Virus record (IMG/VR): IMGVR_UViG_3300046000_006225 | Coordinates: 1-29,715 of that record | Origin: a virus | Length of the DNA: 29,715 nt | Reading direction: 5' to 3' (one strand) | Shown here: positions 8,275-16,679 of the stretch, in pieces | Layout: each line of letters opens with the position of its first letter | How positions within the stretch are numbered: position 1 is the stretch's first letter | Notes under the pieces: model-generated | Seen by the model: the letters and a program-made list of their open reading frames with translations, nothing else | Told to the model about the DNA's origin: nothing | The model's database searches: none | Program-made: the position numbers and the translations under genes

Positions 8275-9149
8275 CTTAGGTAGGTGTTAGTAAGTTTAAT
8301 TGTTTCTTCGTAAAGGTCTAGAGTATACTTGCTTTGATCTGCATCTAGGTAAGGATAATCAAATCCCATACCTCGTTTAATGTGATAGCCTAGATCCTGT
8401 ATGTCGTGTTCTAGATTGGTATGATTGACATTTTCATTGTAGATGTTTTTTAAGATTTCAAAGTCTCTAACATCTACATAGTTCCAATCAGTACAATTGG
8501 TCATCCATTGACCTAGTCTTGCACCATAGACTGCATATAGGCCGTTTTCTTCGTGTGCGCCAACGGTGCTCCAAACTTTAAGTCTATGTAGATTATGCCA
8601 CCAGATGCGTTCTTTAATCTCGTCAGCTGGAATACGAACTCCGTCAAGCAGAGTCATTTTAACGCCTTCGCGGAATCCTGCTCGCCATGCTTGAAATGGA
8701 CTTCCAGTGATAACTGTTTCACTGTAACATTCGGCAAACTGTTTATAACCATCTTCCCAACAGAAGTCTACTTGCGCACGATCGTTGTCGCTGGCCTCAT
8801 GACTCTTCATGTTGAGGATGAAATCTTTGCGCCATATTTTTAGGCCACCGTTGCCATATAACAATCCGTTGATACGATTTCTAGCCAACCAACTGTAGAC
8901 CTGTATGTCCTTGTTGTCGGGATCAAATCCTAGATTGAAAAATCTATTGTCCACAATATTGTCTGCGTCCACCGTGATAACCCAATCTGTTTCGCTGAGT
9001 TCTGCTGCGGCTTTGTGGGCAGCATCACTGCCTTTAACACCGTGAACACGCTTGGCCCATGGCACCTTATTGCATAGGTCAGCATAGTGCTGGTCAGCAT
9101 TAGGCTCATCATAACTTAAAAAAACAATATCAAGCTCTAGTGTCTTCAT
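8271..9149 (-). CDS. GT-A-like glycosyltransferase with DxD motif, 292 aa
   Basis: Taking ATG at 9149, the protein opens with TLELDIVFLSYDEPNADQHY, a first GT-A strand. RVHGVKGSDAAHKAAAE follows, and then the metal-binding ITVDADN, with the DxD at D61 and D63. LLYGNGGLKIW and FQAWRAGFREGVKM are shared with the third unit of the 464-aa neighbour. A TTG fifteen bases upstream (9164) is also in frame, but the ATG reduces the overlap with the preceding gene to 20 bases; no strong ribosome site separates the two choices. The protein is soluble by appearance. It probably adds a sugar to a phage or host glycan. The family is not securely placed among numbered GT families by eye. Confidence 0.85.
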   Translation of the reverse strand: MKTLELDIVFLSYDEPNADQHYADLCNKVPWAKRVHGVKGSDAAHKAAAELSETDWVITVDADNIVDNRFFNLGFDPDNKDIQVYSWLARNRINGLLYGNGGLKIWRKDFILNMKSHEASDNDRAQVDFCWEDGYKQFAECYSETVITGSPFQAWRAGFREGVKMTLLDGVRIPADEIKERIWWHNLHRLKVWSTVGAHEENGLYAVYGARLGQWMTNCTDWNYVDVRDFEILKNIYNENVNHTNLEHDIQDLGYHIKRGMGFDYPYLDADQSKYTLDLYEETIKLTNTYLR

Positions 9150-9732
9150 AGGTATACTTGTCAAAAATTCTTCGTGTGTAAATGCTAAACTTTTCTGGAA
9201 GCACCAGTGTAAACCGCTGTGGGTATTTTACCAGTTCGTTGACATTGAAGCTGATCATTTCTTGTAATACATTAGGATCGTTGTATTCTGTTATTAAAAA
9301 TACCATGTCTTGATCACCTTGCCATTCTATAGTTTTCAGTAAAGGATTAATCTTAAATGTCAATAGAGCGTCTTCTCTAGAATATTCTATGCTGACATCA
9401 GGTTTAGCAACTTTGCTCCACTTCTTGTCAACAACTCTATGCAAGACATCGTCTATTTTAGTAAGACCAGTGATGCTGGCAAGATTTACTTTTATAACTC
9501 TACCCGAAATCACATCCACTTTATAGTGCCGTAGAGTTTCTCCGCGCTCATATATACCCAACGCAACATCAAGATCAACTTGTATTTTATTTTTAATATG
9601 ATCAACTGCTGGTCCGGGATGAAGTGCGACGACATTGCCTTCAGTGTCGAACTCAAAGAAGTAGGTCTCTTCGGGAACTTCAAGTGTTTTTATCCACTCG
9701 TCAAAGGGAGCAAGGTCTAGTTTTTCTTCCAT
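9130..9732 (-). CDS. Unrecognised 200-aa protein within the glycosyltransferase cluster
   Basis: I do not recognise this family. The protein is acidic at its start (MEEKLDLAPFDEWIKTLEV) and mostly alternating short beta-like segments, for example YFFEFDTEGNVVALHPG, HYKVDVISGRVIKV and ALLTFKINPLLKTIEW, with no Cys cluster, DxD or membrane segment. GRVIKVNLAS and MVFLITEYNDPNVL are the most distinctive stretches. It starts with ATG behind AGAGGAG, so it is well translated, and it overlaps both neighbours: 16 bases with the 278-aa glycosyltransferase and about 20 with the 292-aa one. That spacing indicates co-expression with glycan enzymes. It might be a structural or partner protein of them, but that is only an inference from context. 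Confidence 0.7.
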   Translation of the reverse strand: MEEKLDLAPFDEWIKTLEVPEETYFFEFDTEGNVVALHPGPAVDHIKNKIQVDLDVALGIYERGETLRHYKVDVISGRVIKVNLASITGLTKIDDVLHRVVDKKWSKVAKPDVSIEYSREDALLTFKINPLLKTIEWQGDQDMVFLITEYNDPNVLQEMISFNVNELVKYPQRFTLVLPEKFSIYTRRIFDKYTYEDTRA

Positions 9733-10553
9733 GCTATCTCCTCTAACATACTAACCAACTCATCTGTAATTATGTCTTTTTCAACATAATGCACAATGTC
9801 GGTCTGTTGATAATTTCCAATCTTTAAACTACCGTCGCCTTTGAGATAAAATCCTGCTTGGTCAGTCACACGCTCTGCATCCCAGGGCCAATTCTGCACC
9901 CTAGGCTTTAGGTGTACTAGTCTAGGAAAATCTAAAGGGTAGGCAATTTCACTGTCAATGTCTAACAACTTGGCCGCTAGTGCAAACGCTTCGTCTGTGC
10001 CTATAACTTTAGGAACATGATTGCTTAGATACAGATTTTTAAATTCCTGTGGATTAATAAAAATCTGACGAGCAAGTTCAAAGAATTCTTTACCGCTATC
10101 TTTCTTAAAGAAAGTCCACATTGAATATAAGTTGGGCAAATCGTTTTTGGTAAATGCTCTACGATAAGTATCACTGGTAACTACCTCACCTCTAAATGTA
10201 AATGCACGATTAGCCACATATACTTCTGTGTTTTCTACAAAGTAGTCAATCCAGTGGCTGTAATCTCTAAGAAACAACATGTCGGCATCTAGGCAAACTG
10301 TGTGTTCCCACGGTGTTATTTCGTCCATCCACGATCGGCCGTCCCAGAACTTTTGTTCTGGCCACTCTATAACTTTGTCAAACACCCAGGGGCTTTTTAA
10401 TGTATCAACTGCTGACTTGTCATTGATTATCAGTGCTACTCGATCATAGCCCGGTTTCTGTGTATTCTTAATGCTCAGAGCTAAAGCATAGGCCAATTTA
10501 AGATAGTCTATATCGGGATGGGCTGCTACAAATATTAGATATCCAAAGTTCAT
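9717..10553 (-). CDS. GT-A-like glycosyltransferase with DxD motif, 278 aa
   Basis: The N-terminus GYLIFVAAHPDIDYLKLAYA (4-23) is a nucleotide-binding first strand and helix. HTVCLDADMLFLRD (84-97) carries the DxD at D89 and D91, typical of retaining GT8-like enzymes. A later FYLKGDG and DIVHYVEKD provide a histidine that could serve as the distal metal ligand. Length is usual for a minimal GT-A domain. It resembles its neighbour at 10550-11410 in the opening (both have PDIDY followed by a helix rich in Ala and Leu), so the two are likely old duplicates. ATGA overlap with that gene gives translational coupling. Sugar and acceptor cannot be read from the sequence. Confidence 0.85.
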   Translation of the reverse strand: MNFGYLIFVAAHPDIDYLKLAYALALSIKNTQKPGYDRVALIINDKSAVDTLKSPWVFDKVIEWPEQKFWDGRSWMDEITPWEHTVCLDADMLFLRDYSHWIDYFVENTEVYVANRAFTFRGEVVTSDTYRRAFTKNDLPNLYSMWTFFKKDSGKEFFELARQIFINPQEFKNLYLSNHVPKVIGTDEAFALAAKLLDIDSEIAYPLDFPRLVHLKPRVQNWPWDAERVTDQAGFYLKGDGSLKIGNYQQTDIVHYVEKDIITDELVSMLEEIAWKKN

Positions 10554-11410
10554 ATTAATTCCAGAAGACTGTGGGCGTTTCTGATTATGCTTTGTTTATT
10601 CATAATATGAACATCAGTACCCTTGGTTGTAGCAGCCCAAAAACCTGCAACATCGTGTGGCTGACTGACTAGGAATGTCAGTCTATCTTGTTCAACATTG
10701 TGTAAAATGTCTTTGTCAAAGACTGTTAGAATGGGAGGAAGTGTGTAGGCAAACTCAGTTTCAAATCCATTCATAATATGTTTAGCAACACTGAAGGCAA
10801 TGTCGTTTCTGAACTGTTTGGGATTGAAACGGAATAGATCTGCATAGTAGACATAATTGTCTTTGACAAAGTCTACTAGTTTAAAAAAGAATTCGCTTTC
10901 GGAGCTCTTGTCAAACATCACTGTTGTAGCCCAGAACATGTGTACGCCGGTTTCACTTACACGACTGTCAAGAATGCCGCCACGCTCTCCAGTAAGGTCT
11001 GTCATACTGTGCCCCATCATTACTGGGGCATCTACTGACCAATACTCATTTAACTTGTTGGAAAAGATTAGATAGTCGCTGTCTATCAACAGTGTTTGAT
11101 CGTAAGGGCTAAGTTCCCACACGCTGTATCTATTTGAATTTACAAATGGAATAACTTTGCTTTCAAATCCGTCATGCAAATTTCTCACATTCTTAGTGTA
11201 AGGTCTAGTCACTTGTATAATTTGATCAAATACTGCCTGTGCTTTGACCAATGTACCGGACTCTCGCAACCAGTCTAGTGTACCTAAGTCAGTTACAAGA
11301 CTCACAGGAACATCTAGATTCTTTTTGGCAAGTCCTCCTGCAATTGTGGCCATTAGACCGTAATCAATATCAGGGCTGTTGTGAGCAAATATTAATACGC
11401 CTCGAGTCAT
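10550..11410 (-). CDS. GT-A-like glycosyltransferase with DxD-type motif, 286 aa
   Basis: The opening RGVLIFAHNSPDIDYGLMA (3-21) parallels the 278-aa neighbour, and QTLLIDSDYLIFSN (105-118) holds the D110-S-D112 metal site. VPVSLVTD (34-41) is a second Rossmann-like strand. Further on are GVHMFWATTVMFDKS and a late DVHIMNKQS, the latter possibly giving the distal histidine. The protein is soluble in appearance, without a signal peptide. The gene overlaps the 116-aa gene upstream and the 278-aa gene downstream by four bases each (ATGA), so the three form the head of the glycan operon. The function as a transferase is well supported by fold and DxD, but the sugar and target are unknown. Confidence 0.8.
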   Translation of the reverse strand: MTRGVLIFAHNSPDIDYGLMATIAGGLAKKNLDVPVSLVTDLGTLDWLRESGTLVKAQAVFDQIIQVTRPYTKNVRNLHDGFESKVIPFVNSNRYSVWELSPYDQTLLIDSDYLIFSNKLNEYWSVDAPVMMGHSMTDLTGERGGILDSRVSETGVHMFWATTVMFDKSSESEFFFKLVDFVKDNYVYYADLFRFNPKQFRNDIAFSVAKHIMNGFETEFAYTLPPILTVFDKDILHNVEQDRLTFLVSQPHDVAGFWAATTKGTDVHIMNKQSIIRNAHSLLELI

Positions 11411-11757
11411 ACATCCAATAACTTTTCAACTGTTCTACTAGATTTAATCTTTTGATAGTCTTCATAGTATTCATAGGTAGCGGTAAAGTACCTGTCTATG
11501 ATTTCATCTTTAAAAGAGTGTAGGTCAGCTACGAGTACCGGATTTCCATTTTCGTCAACAAAGGGTACATTTTCCGTACGGCCTTGATCAATCAGCATTT
11601 GTACAAATACAATGAGCTCACGATTGATTTTGAATAGCCCGCCAGCATGGCCGTAGGTTAGCTTTGCAGCAATTTTTTCTTTAAGGGTTTTTCTCTGGAT
11701 AGCTAGAGTTTGACGATAATTGGCAAACTCAAGAGCCTTAGATAATCTGTCGTCCAT
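11407..11757 (-). CDS. Conserved phage protein of unknown function, 116 aa
   Basis: This is a small protein of a kind I recognise from marine T4-like phages, but with no function I can state. It starts MDDRLSKALEFANYRQTL, has a lysine-rich helix (QRKTLKEKIAAKL), a glycine turn (YGHAGGLFKINRELI), an acidic hairpin (VPFVDENGNPVLVADL) and a helical end with ATYEYYEDYQKIKSSRTVEKLL. A GGAGA ribosome site precedes the ATG. It sits at the junction of the virion and glycan modules, directly after the only intergenic gap with a hairpin, and overlaps the first glycosyltransferase gene by ATGA. Because of its position it may belong functionally with the structural genes. Confidence 0.75.
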   Translation of the reverse strand: MDDRLSKALEFANYRQTLAIQRKTLKEKIAAKLTYGHAGGLFKINRELIVFVQMLIDQGRTENVPFVDENGNPVLVADLHSFKDEIIDRYFTATYEYYEDYQKIKSSRTVEKLLDV

Positions 11758-11767
11758 TGGGTCTCCG

Positions 11768-11787
11768 AATAAACATAGCTGTTTATT
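11768..11787 (-). promoter_or_regulatory. Intergenic hairpin overlapping a weak late-promoter-like box
   Basis: In the 57-base gap between the 297-aa structural gene and the 116-aa gene, AATAAACA pairs perfectly with TGTTTATT across a four-base loop. The minus-strand sequence GGTAAATA at 11784-11791 matches the T4 late consensus TATAAATA at six of eight positions and overlaps the stem. There is no U-tract, so it is a poor intrinsic terminator. It may mark the boundary between virion and glycan transcription units or tune translation of the 116-aa gene. Low certainty. Confidence 0.35.
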
Positions 11788-11814
11788 TACCAGCTAGTCT
11801 AGGAGTTCAAAATA

Positions 11815-12708
11815 TTATCCGCCTGTTATAGCGCCTGCTGAGTAACTAGAATAAGTATAGCTGGTCCAGGTACCGCTAGGAGTAAGTGCGTGGCCGCCTG
11901 TTGGAAAGGTTATTTCAACAGAATAGCTCAATGTTCCGTCAACAATGTCTTCTGGTAAAGGAGGTGCTCCTGGCATTGGATCAACATAGGGATCATTCCA
12001 GGTTAAAGTAAAATAGAATACACTTGCTGCACCTGAACTATTATTCACATTAGTACTGGCCGAGATATTGTAAGTGTTAGATGCATACGGAGCACTTGAA
12101 AATATAGAATACAGACTTGAGTTGCCAGTACTCCATCCATAAACACTACTACCGCCAAATTCCTGAGTACCTGCAGACGATAGTAAACTGCTCCAAGAAG
12201 TATTTTGTGCTGATGCTGCTCCGCCCGTTCTCGAGCTAGCAAATCTAATTCGGCCGCCGCCATTCCAAAAATATCTTGCTTCGTTTGCGCTTGAAAAATT
12301 AAGAGTATATACAGCAGATACAGAACTAGCCCACGAACTTGTTCTGGAATTGCTGCCTGCTGCACCTGTGCTTTTTCTAGAACTATGACAATTAAATCTA
12401 TCACCATCTACCGTAGCAGCATACGGAATAAATGCATTCGGATCTGTGGAATTAATTATGTCGCCTGCGACATTGCCGGCTAGGCTAAGTGCGGTTGCTG
12501 ATCCGTTCTGGTGAGCGCTGGCGTTTAACAAATCGTAACGAATGTTGTTAAAATCATTGGCCGTGATAGTATCACCTACATTTTTGCTAGCGCCGAATGT
12601 AGTTTGTCCATATCCACGTGTTACTGACCCGGTACCCATAACATTAAAACCAGTACTGTAGGGAGTACTAACATCTGTTGCAAGGGCTGTGGTTCCTGAT
12701 CCTGCCAT
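11815..12708 (-). CDS. Virion structural protein, fibre-associated, 297 aa
   Basis: The protein is rich in Ser, Ala, Gly and Thr, with no charged core, as expected for a phage surface or fibre protein. After a variable start come FNNIRYDLLNASAHQNG (53-69), then NEARYFWNGGGRIRF (142-156) and QNTSWSSLLSSAGTQEFGG (168-186). The F-N-x-G-G-x-I-R-F, QNTSW and SSAGTQ motifs recur in marine phage structural proteins of unknown exact position. The C-terminal part is a beta-rich Thr/Tyr stretch preceded by the proline-rich DPMPGAPPLPEDI. AAGGAT lies before the ATG. It closes the fibre array, just past the 600-aa fibre protein, and could be a distal fibre or baseplate decoration. The exact role is unknown. 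Confidence 0.72.
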   Translation of the reverse strand: MAGSGTTALATDVSTPYSTGFNVMGTGSVTRGYGQTTFGASKNVGDTITANDFNNIRYDLLNASAHQNGSATALSLAGNVAGDIINSTDPNAFIPYAATVDGDRFNCHSSRKSTGAAGSNSRTSSWASSVSAVYTLNFSSANEARYFWNGGGRIRFASSRTGGAASAQNTSWSSLLSSAGTQEFGGSSVYGWSTGNSSLYSIFSSAPYASNTYNISASTNVNNSSGAASVFYFTLTWNDPYVDPMPGAPPLPEDIVDGTLSYSVEITFPTGGHALTPSGTWTSYTYSSYSAGAITGG

Positions 12709-12718
12709 TTCTTAATCC

Positions 12719-14521
12719 TTAAAGAACAATTGCTTCAATTATTTTTACTTCTGTATTTAAACTGGATTCTAAAGCTACTGCAAAGGTGTTAGCATTGGCA
12801 TCTTCACTAGCCATTGCGCATCCGTCTGGTGCTGCTACTAGCCTATCGCCTTTACGAACCTGTCCAATAACTCTAACTGGTACACGGCCTTTAAGTGCAA
12901 TGTAAGTGCCACCTTCTAGGTCTTGATTCATCATTAGGCCAGGAGCACCACTTACTACACCGACTGCCCTTTGTCCTACCCAAATACTGGCTGTAACTTC
13001 GCGTTCTCCGCCTACAATTACCACTGTGCCAACATCATATTCTTTGTCTGCTAGATATTGTTCAGCAAGATCAGCACCAGATACTGCTGTAGCTGTACCG
13101 TTGAACACGTTGGCGCTTAAATTACCACTGCTATCTCTAGCTGCAATAGTATTAGCTGTTTTTGTTGTTTTTGCAGTTTTATATGCTGATGCAGGATTAT
13201 CGGCGGCATCATTGTCAATTTTAATACGGTCTGCTTTGTCAGCAACGCCAATAAACTGATTGGCAACTAAATTTCCACTGGCAGTTCTTGAAGCAATTGT
13301 GGATACCGTTGCACTATCACTAGCTTCAACATTGTTTAATCTGCTGGCATTAGTAGCACTAGTTGCATTTCCTGTTAGGTTACCTACAACATTACCTGTT
13401 AGGTTACCTACTATAGTTGCTCCACTATATCCAATTTGTTTTGAAGTTCCATTAATTAATACTGTGGTATCTATAGCTTTTACATTACCAGAAATATTTC
13501 CTACTACATCGCCAATAAGATTCCCAGCAATGTTGTCTGCAAATATTTGATACCAACGAATCTCATCACTGCCTAGATTATAACTACTATCTAATCCGGG
13601 TAAAATAGCTGATGTAGTAATATTAGCTAAAGTTCTAGTTTCACTAGATGAAATTCTAATTTTAAATTTAATATTACTTGCTGATTGATTTTGAATAACA
13701 ATGTTTGAAGCATCTTCTAAAAATATCGATGCCTTAACTGCGGCACTAGCTGAAAATGTAAACCCGCTATCGCTAAAATCTACCACCGATGGAAATACTG
13801 GTTCAGATTTTAATACAATATCATCACTAGTGTAAAATATTGTGCTGTCAGCAGCATCAACTAATTTGTTAGCTGACGATGCAGTTCCCCAAATAACTGC
13901 GCCAGATGCAGTAGCTGTTGTTCCATCATCATTGTCTGTACCAATTAAAGTAATACCTTTTTTGATTCTGCCAAAACTAGGTAGTGTTGTTTTGTCAGCA
14001 TCGCTTAAATTAAATGTATCTTTGCTAACGATTGCAATGTCAACTCCGCCTGCTTTTAATCGGGCAATAGTTCTATTTTCGTTTCCGTCATCTTTAACAG
14101 TTAACGAAGTTACGCTGGTTTCTCCCAATGTGCTTGGACTTTCTGGACCAATTAGCGTGTACTCGCTGCCAGTCCAGCAATACAATTGCTGTGCAAGACT
14201 ATCAAACCAAAATTCACCAGCACTTAGACCTAATGGGGCTGTGGCTGTTGCGTTAGCGCCTCCTACTGGTCTAAATCTTGTGCCGTCGTAGACTTTGATT
14301 TTTCTATCTGTGCTGTCATACCACAATTGTCCTGCAAGTGGTTTACTAGGTTGTACAGCTCCGGCAAAATGTTCTAAAAGATGTAGAAAATTTTCATTCT
14401 GAACTTGTCCATAACCGGCGTAGTTTTTACCAACAAATCTAATGTTAGTAGTTGAATCAATTGTACCGTCGGCAACTGAAACTAAAAATGAACCGTTATA
14501 TCGGTTAACTTGATAGGCCAT
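12719..14521 (-). CDS. Fibre-like structural protein with conserved phage C-terminal domain, 600 aa
   Basis: This is the fifth member of the fibre array. The N-terminal domain has VNRYNGSFLVSVADGTIDS, VGKNYAGYGQVQNENFLHLL, then QLWYDSTDRKIKVYDGT and a second unit with GEFWFDSLAQQLYCWTG and VDIAIVSKDTFNLSD. The middle is a shaft with GNLTGNVVGNLTGNATSAT and two SGNL-A-N-F-G modules (ASRTASGNLVANQF, AARDSSGNLSANVF). The last 115 residues (486-600) form a compact domain, AEQYLADKEYDVGTVV, then AVGVVSGAPGLMMN, ALKGRVPVRVIG and VRKGDRLVAAPDG. That domain recurs at the ends of marine phage fibre-like proteins. It somewhat resembles self-cleaving appendage domains, but I see no catalytic proof. It probably caps the trimer or binds the receptor. 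One base separates it from the 190-aa gene. Confidence 0.82.
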   Translation of the reverse strand: MAYQVNRYNGSFLVSVADGTIDSTTNIRFVGKNYAGYGQVQNENFLHLLEHFAGAVQPSKPLAGQLWYDSTDRKIKVYDGTRFRPVGGANATATAPLGLSAGEFWFDSLAQQLYCWTGSEYTLIGPESPSTLGETSVTSLTVKDDGNENRTIARLKAGGVDIAIVSKDTFNLSDADKTTLPSFGRIKKGITLIGTDNDDGTTATASGAVIWGTASSANKLVDAADSTIFYTSDDIVLKSEPVFPSVVDFSDSGFTFSASAAVKASIFLEDASNIVIQNQSASNIKFKIRISSSETRTLANITTSAILPGLDSSYNLGSDEIRWYQIFADNIAGNLIGDVVGNISGNVKAIDTTVLINGTSKQIGYSGATIVGNLTGNVVGNLTGNATSATNASRLNNVEASDSATVSTIASRTASGNLVANQFIGVADKADRIKIDNDAADNPASAYKTAKTTKTANTIAARDSSGNLSANVFNGTATAVSGADLAEQYLADKEYDVGTVVIVGGEREVTASIWVGQRAVGVVSGAPGLMMNQDLEGGTYIALKGRVPVRVIGQVRKGDRLVAAPDGCAMASEDANANTFAVALESSLNTEVKIIEAIVL

Positions 14522-14522
14522 T

Positions 14523-15095
14523 TTATACCTTTTTCTTTAATTCTTCAATCTGATGTTGCTGATCTTTAACTGCTTCGATCAAATAGGCAACTAACTTGGT
14601 ATATTGAATTCCGTAGGGATTGCCGTTGTCATCTTTGGTTACTAGATTAGGCAATATTTTATCCACTTCTTCGGCAATCAATCCGGGTTCATTCATTGAT
14701 GTTTTATCTTTTCTATCGTAGATAACTCCGGTTAATTGCATGATACTAGCTAATGCGTCTAATATAGGATTTACATTTTCTTTTACTGCAATTGTTGATG
14801 TTTCAACAAAATTACTAGCTGTAACTCTACCAGCAACTCCAACACCTCCGCCTACTATTAACGATCCAGTTGTTGTAGAAGTACTGGCTGTAGCATTGGT
14901 CATTCTAACTTGACCGTTAAATGTTGAAGTACCGTCTACTGCCTCAAGACGACTTGCAGGAAAACCGCCAGGAGTAACGCCGTCATGAACTACCACTGTT
15001 TTCTTAGTGGTATCAATGGTTAGTTCGCCAGGAGCTCCAACAAATGTAGCATGTTCTGTTGTGCTTCCTCGCCTAAATTGTATTCTTTTTGCCAT
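14523..15095 (-). CDS. Small fibre protein with Mtd-like N-terminus and S74 chaperone domain, 190 aa
   Basis: Residues 3-48 (KRIQFRRGSTTEHATFVGA, GELTIDTTKKTVVVHDG) match the N-terminal beta-domain known from major tropism determinant-like phage proteins. A glycine-rich linker (GSLIVGGGVGVAGRV) follows. Residues about 100-190 are a peptidase S74 intramolecular chaperone of the endosialidase type: STIAVKENVNPILDAL, LTGVIYDRKD, GLIAEEVDKILPNLV, Y165, LVAYLIEAVKDQ and a final coiled coil. In the family, autocleavage happens just before a serine near the start of this domain. S100 is the candidate, with K105 matching the conserved Lys, although the usual S-D-x-R has become S-T-I-A. Such domains trimerise and fold the preceding fibre and are then released. 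Here the fibre part is only about 100 residues. Confidence 0.88.
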   Translation of the reverse strand: MAKRIQFRRGSTTEHATFVGAPGELTIDTTKKTVVVHDGVTPGGFPASRLEAVDGTSTFNGQVRMTNATASTSTTTGSLIVGGGVGVAGRVTASNFVETSTIAVKENVNPILDALASIMQLTGVIYDRKDKTSMNEPGLIAEEVDKILPNLVTKDDNGNPYGIQYTKLVAYLIEAVKDQQHQIEELKKKV

Positions 15096-15116
15096 TCCTA
15101 AATGCTCCTGGTATTA

Positions 15117-16679
15117 TTATAAACTGCCGTAATCTACAAACACATCAACTGCCGTAGTGATTGAGCCGTAGTCTTCATCGGCATCGCCACCAATGAATCT
15201 CCATTGTATGCCATCGTAGCCTTCCCACTCACCGTCTGTGGTGTTAAATCTAATCATTCCTTGTTGAGGAACTGTTGGTCGTGCGCCTGTTGTACCGCTA
15301 GGTAATTTTATTGCGCCAGTTCCTGCAAATATTCCGTTACCTTGCACATACATGGCGCCTCCAATACTAGCACCACCTGCTACAACTAATGCACCTGTGC
15401 CAACACCAGTACTTACAGCAGTATTTGTAAAAGTTACTGTGCCGCTAGACGCCAGTGTTGTAAAAGCTGCTGTACCAGGGTTATCACCGCCAATGTTAAA
15501 ATTGTCTAATGATCCTCTAACGCCCGATGATAAATTTACAGCACTGGTACTACCTGCAAGGTTGACACTAAAATTTGATGCGGCGCCTCCACTGCTTGCA
15601 GACATATTAAAATTACCGCTGACCGCAATACTTTGTATTGCTAATGGAGGAACTACTCCGCCCGGTCCTGCAGCGGTCTCAACAGTTCCAATTAATTTTC
15701 CGTAAAAAGTTGTTGCTTTTATTTCTTCAGCATTAACTGTTTTCCATTTAGCGGCCGTTGATCCTAGGTCATATGTTCCATTCGATCCAGGATCGATTCC
15801 TGTAGTTTTAACTACTACAACATCTTTAATGTCGCCACCGCCGTTTGATATTCTAAATATAAAAGGATTATTTGAAGTACTTTCTAGCGTTGGGCTAGTC
15901 CCGTTTAATATTGTTAAACGGAAGTCATTTTGATCTCCGACTGTAAACCCGCTGTCTTTAAAACTCACTTGAGACTCAAAACTAGCATTGCCGGATCTTA
16001 GAAAATCAGTAGCCGCAAATCCTCCTAATCTTTCAGCATTAGATGCTGTTCCAATAAATCTATGTGTGCTACTAGTTTCACCTGTAGTCGGATCACTGTT
16101 GATAAAGTTAATGCCGGGCTTTAATAATCCAAATCCTGTAATAGGATTTATAACTGTGTTAAGGTTAAATGTGGATCTACTGACAATTGCTATTGTTTCG
16201 CCACCAACTTGGAACTTGATAATCTGCTGGTCACTGCCCACAGAATCTTTTACCACTGCTGGTGCTGTTGAAGTATCACCATATATTGGTGATTTCTCAG
16301 GACCGACTAAGATAAATTCTGTACCGTTCCATACTTTGATCTGTTCGTTTTGGTTGTCCCACCAAAAATCGCCAATGGCTAATCCTGCTGGCGCTGTAGC
16401 ACTAGATTCTGCGCCTGTTGTTACCTTAAATTTATTACCGTCGTAGATTTTTAACTTTTTTGTAATGGTGTCAAACCATGTTTGTCCAGAAATAGCTCTA
16501 GGCGGCGCTGAACTGTTGGCGAAATTTTCCAGCAAATGCAAGAAGTTTTCATTTTCAATTTCACCGTAGCCGCTATAATTACGGCCTACAAAACGCAGAT
16601 CCGTAGCGGTACTGTTCAGTGTTTGATCATCGACTGAAACTAAAAATGTTCCGTTAAATCTGTCTATTTGGTATGCCAT
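15117..16679 (-). CDS. Fibre-like structural protein, 520 aa
   Basis: The shared N-terminal region is clear: IDRFNGTFLVSVDDQTLNS, VGRNYSGYGEIENENFLHLL, GQTWFDTITKKLKIYDG, then GDFWWDNQNEQIKVWNG and ETIAIVSRSTFNLN. A variable beta-rich shaft follows, containing TGALVVAGGASIGGAMYV, a module widespread in marine phage fibres. Near the end, LPSGTTGARPTVPQQGMIRF and EWEGYDGIQWRFIGG (about 459-498) form another common phage unit, probably a terminal beta-domain. The last 22 residues are acidic (DADEDYGSITTAVDVFVDYG). It has no chaperone or collar domain of its own. A likely late promoter box and a GGAGTGAG ribosome site precede the ATG. It is probably a baseplate-attached fibre or fibre segment. 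Confidence 0.8.
   Translation of the reverse strand: MAYQIDRFNGTFLVSVDDQTLNSTATDLRFVGRNYSGYGEIENENFLHLLENFANSSAPPRAISGQTWFDTITKKLKIYDGNKFKVTTGAESSATAPAGLAIGDFWWDNQNEQIKVWNGTEFILVGPEKSPIYGDTSTAPAVVKDSVGSDQQIIKFQVGGETIAIVSRSTFNLNTVINPITGFGLLKPGINFINSDPTTGETSSTHRFIGTASNAERLGGFAATDFLRSGNASFESQVSFKDSGFTVGDQNDFRLTILNGTSPTLESTSNNPFIFRISNGGGDIKDVVVVKTTGIDPGSNGTYDLGSTAAKWKTVNAEEIKATTFYGKLIGTVETAAGPGGVVPPLAIQSIAVSGNFNMSASSGGAASNFSVNLAGSTSAVNLSSGVRGSLDNFNIGGDNPGTAAFTTLASSGTVTFTNTAVSTGVGTGALVVAGGASIGGAMYVQGNGIFAGTGAIKLPSGTTGARPTVPQQGMIRFNTTDGEWEGYDGIQWRFIGGDADEDYGSITTAVDVFVDYGSL

Noticed and set aside
9150-9164. TTG at 9164 as start of the 292-aa glycosyltransferase
   Set aside because: ATG at 9149 is five codons later, gives less overlap with the preceding gene, and loses no conserved residue. 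No ribosome site favours the TTG.
11768-11787. Rho-independent terminator
   Set aside because: The stem is AT-only apart from one pair and no U-tract follows on the transcribed strand.
12719-14521. Proof of a self-cleaving peptidase at the C-terminus of the 600-aa protein
   Set aside because: The domain has a resemblance in layout, but I could not identify catalytic residues, so I kept a neutral description.
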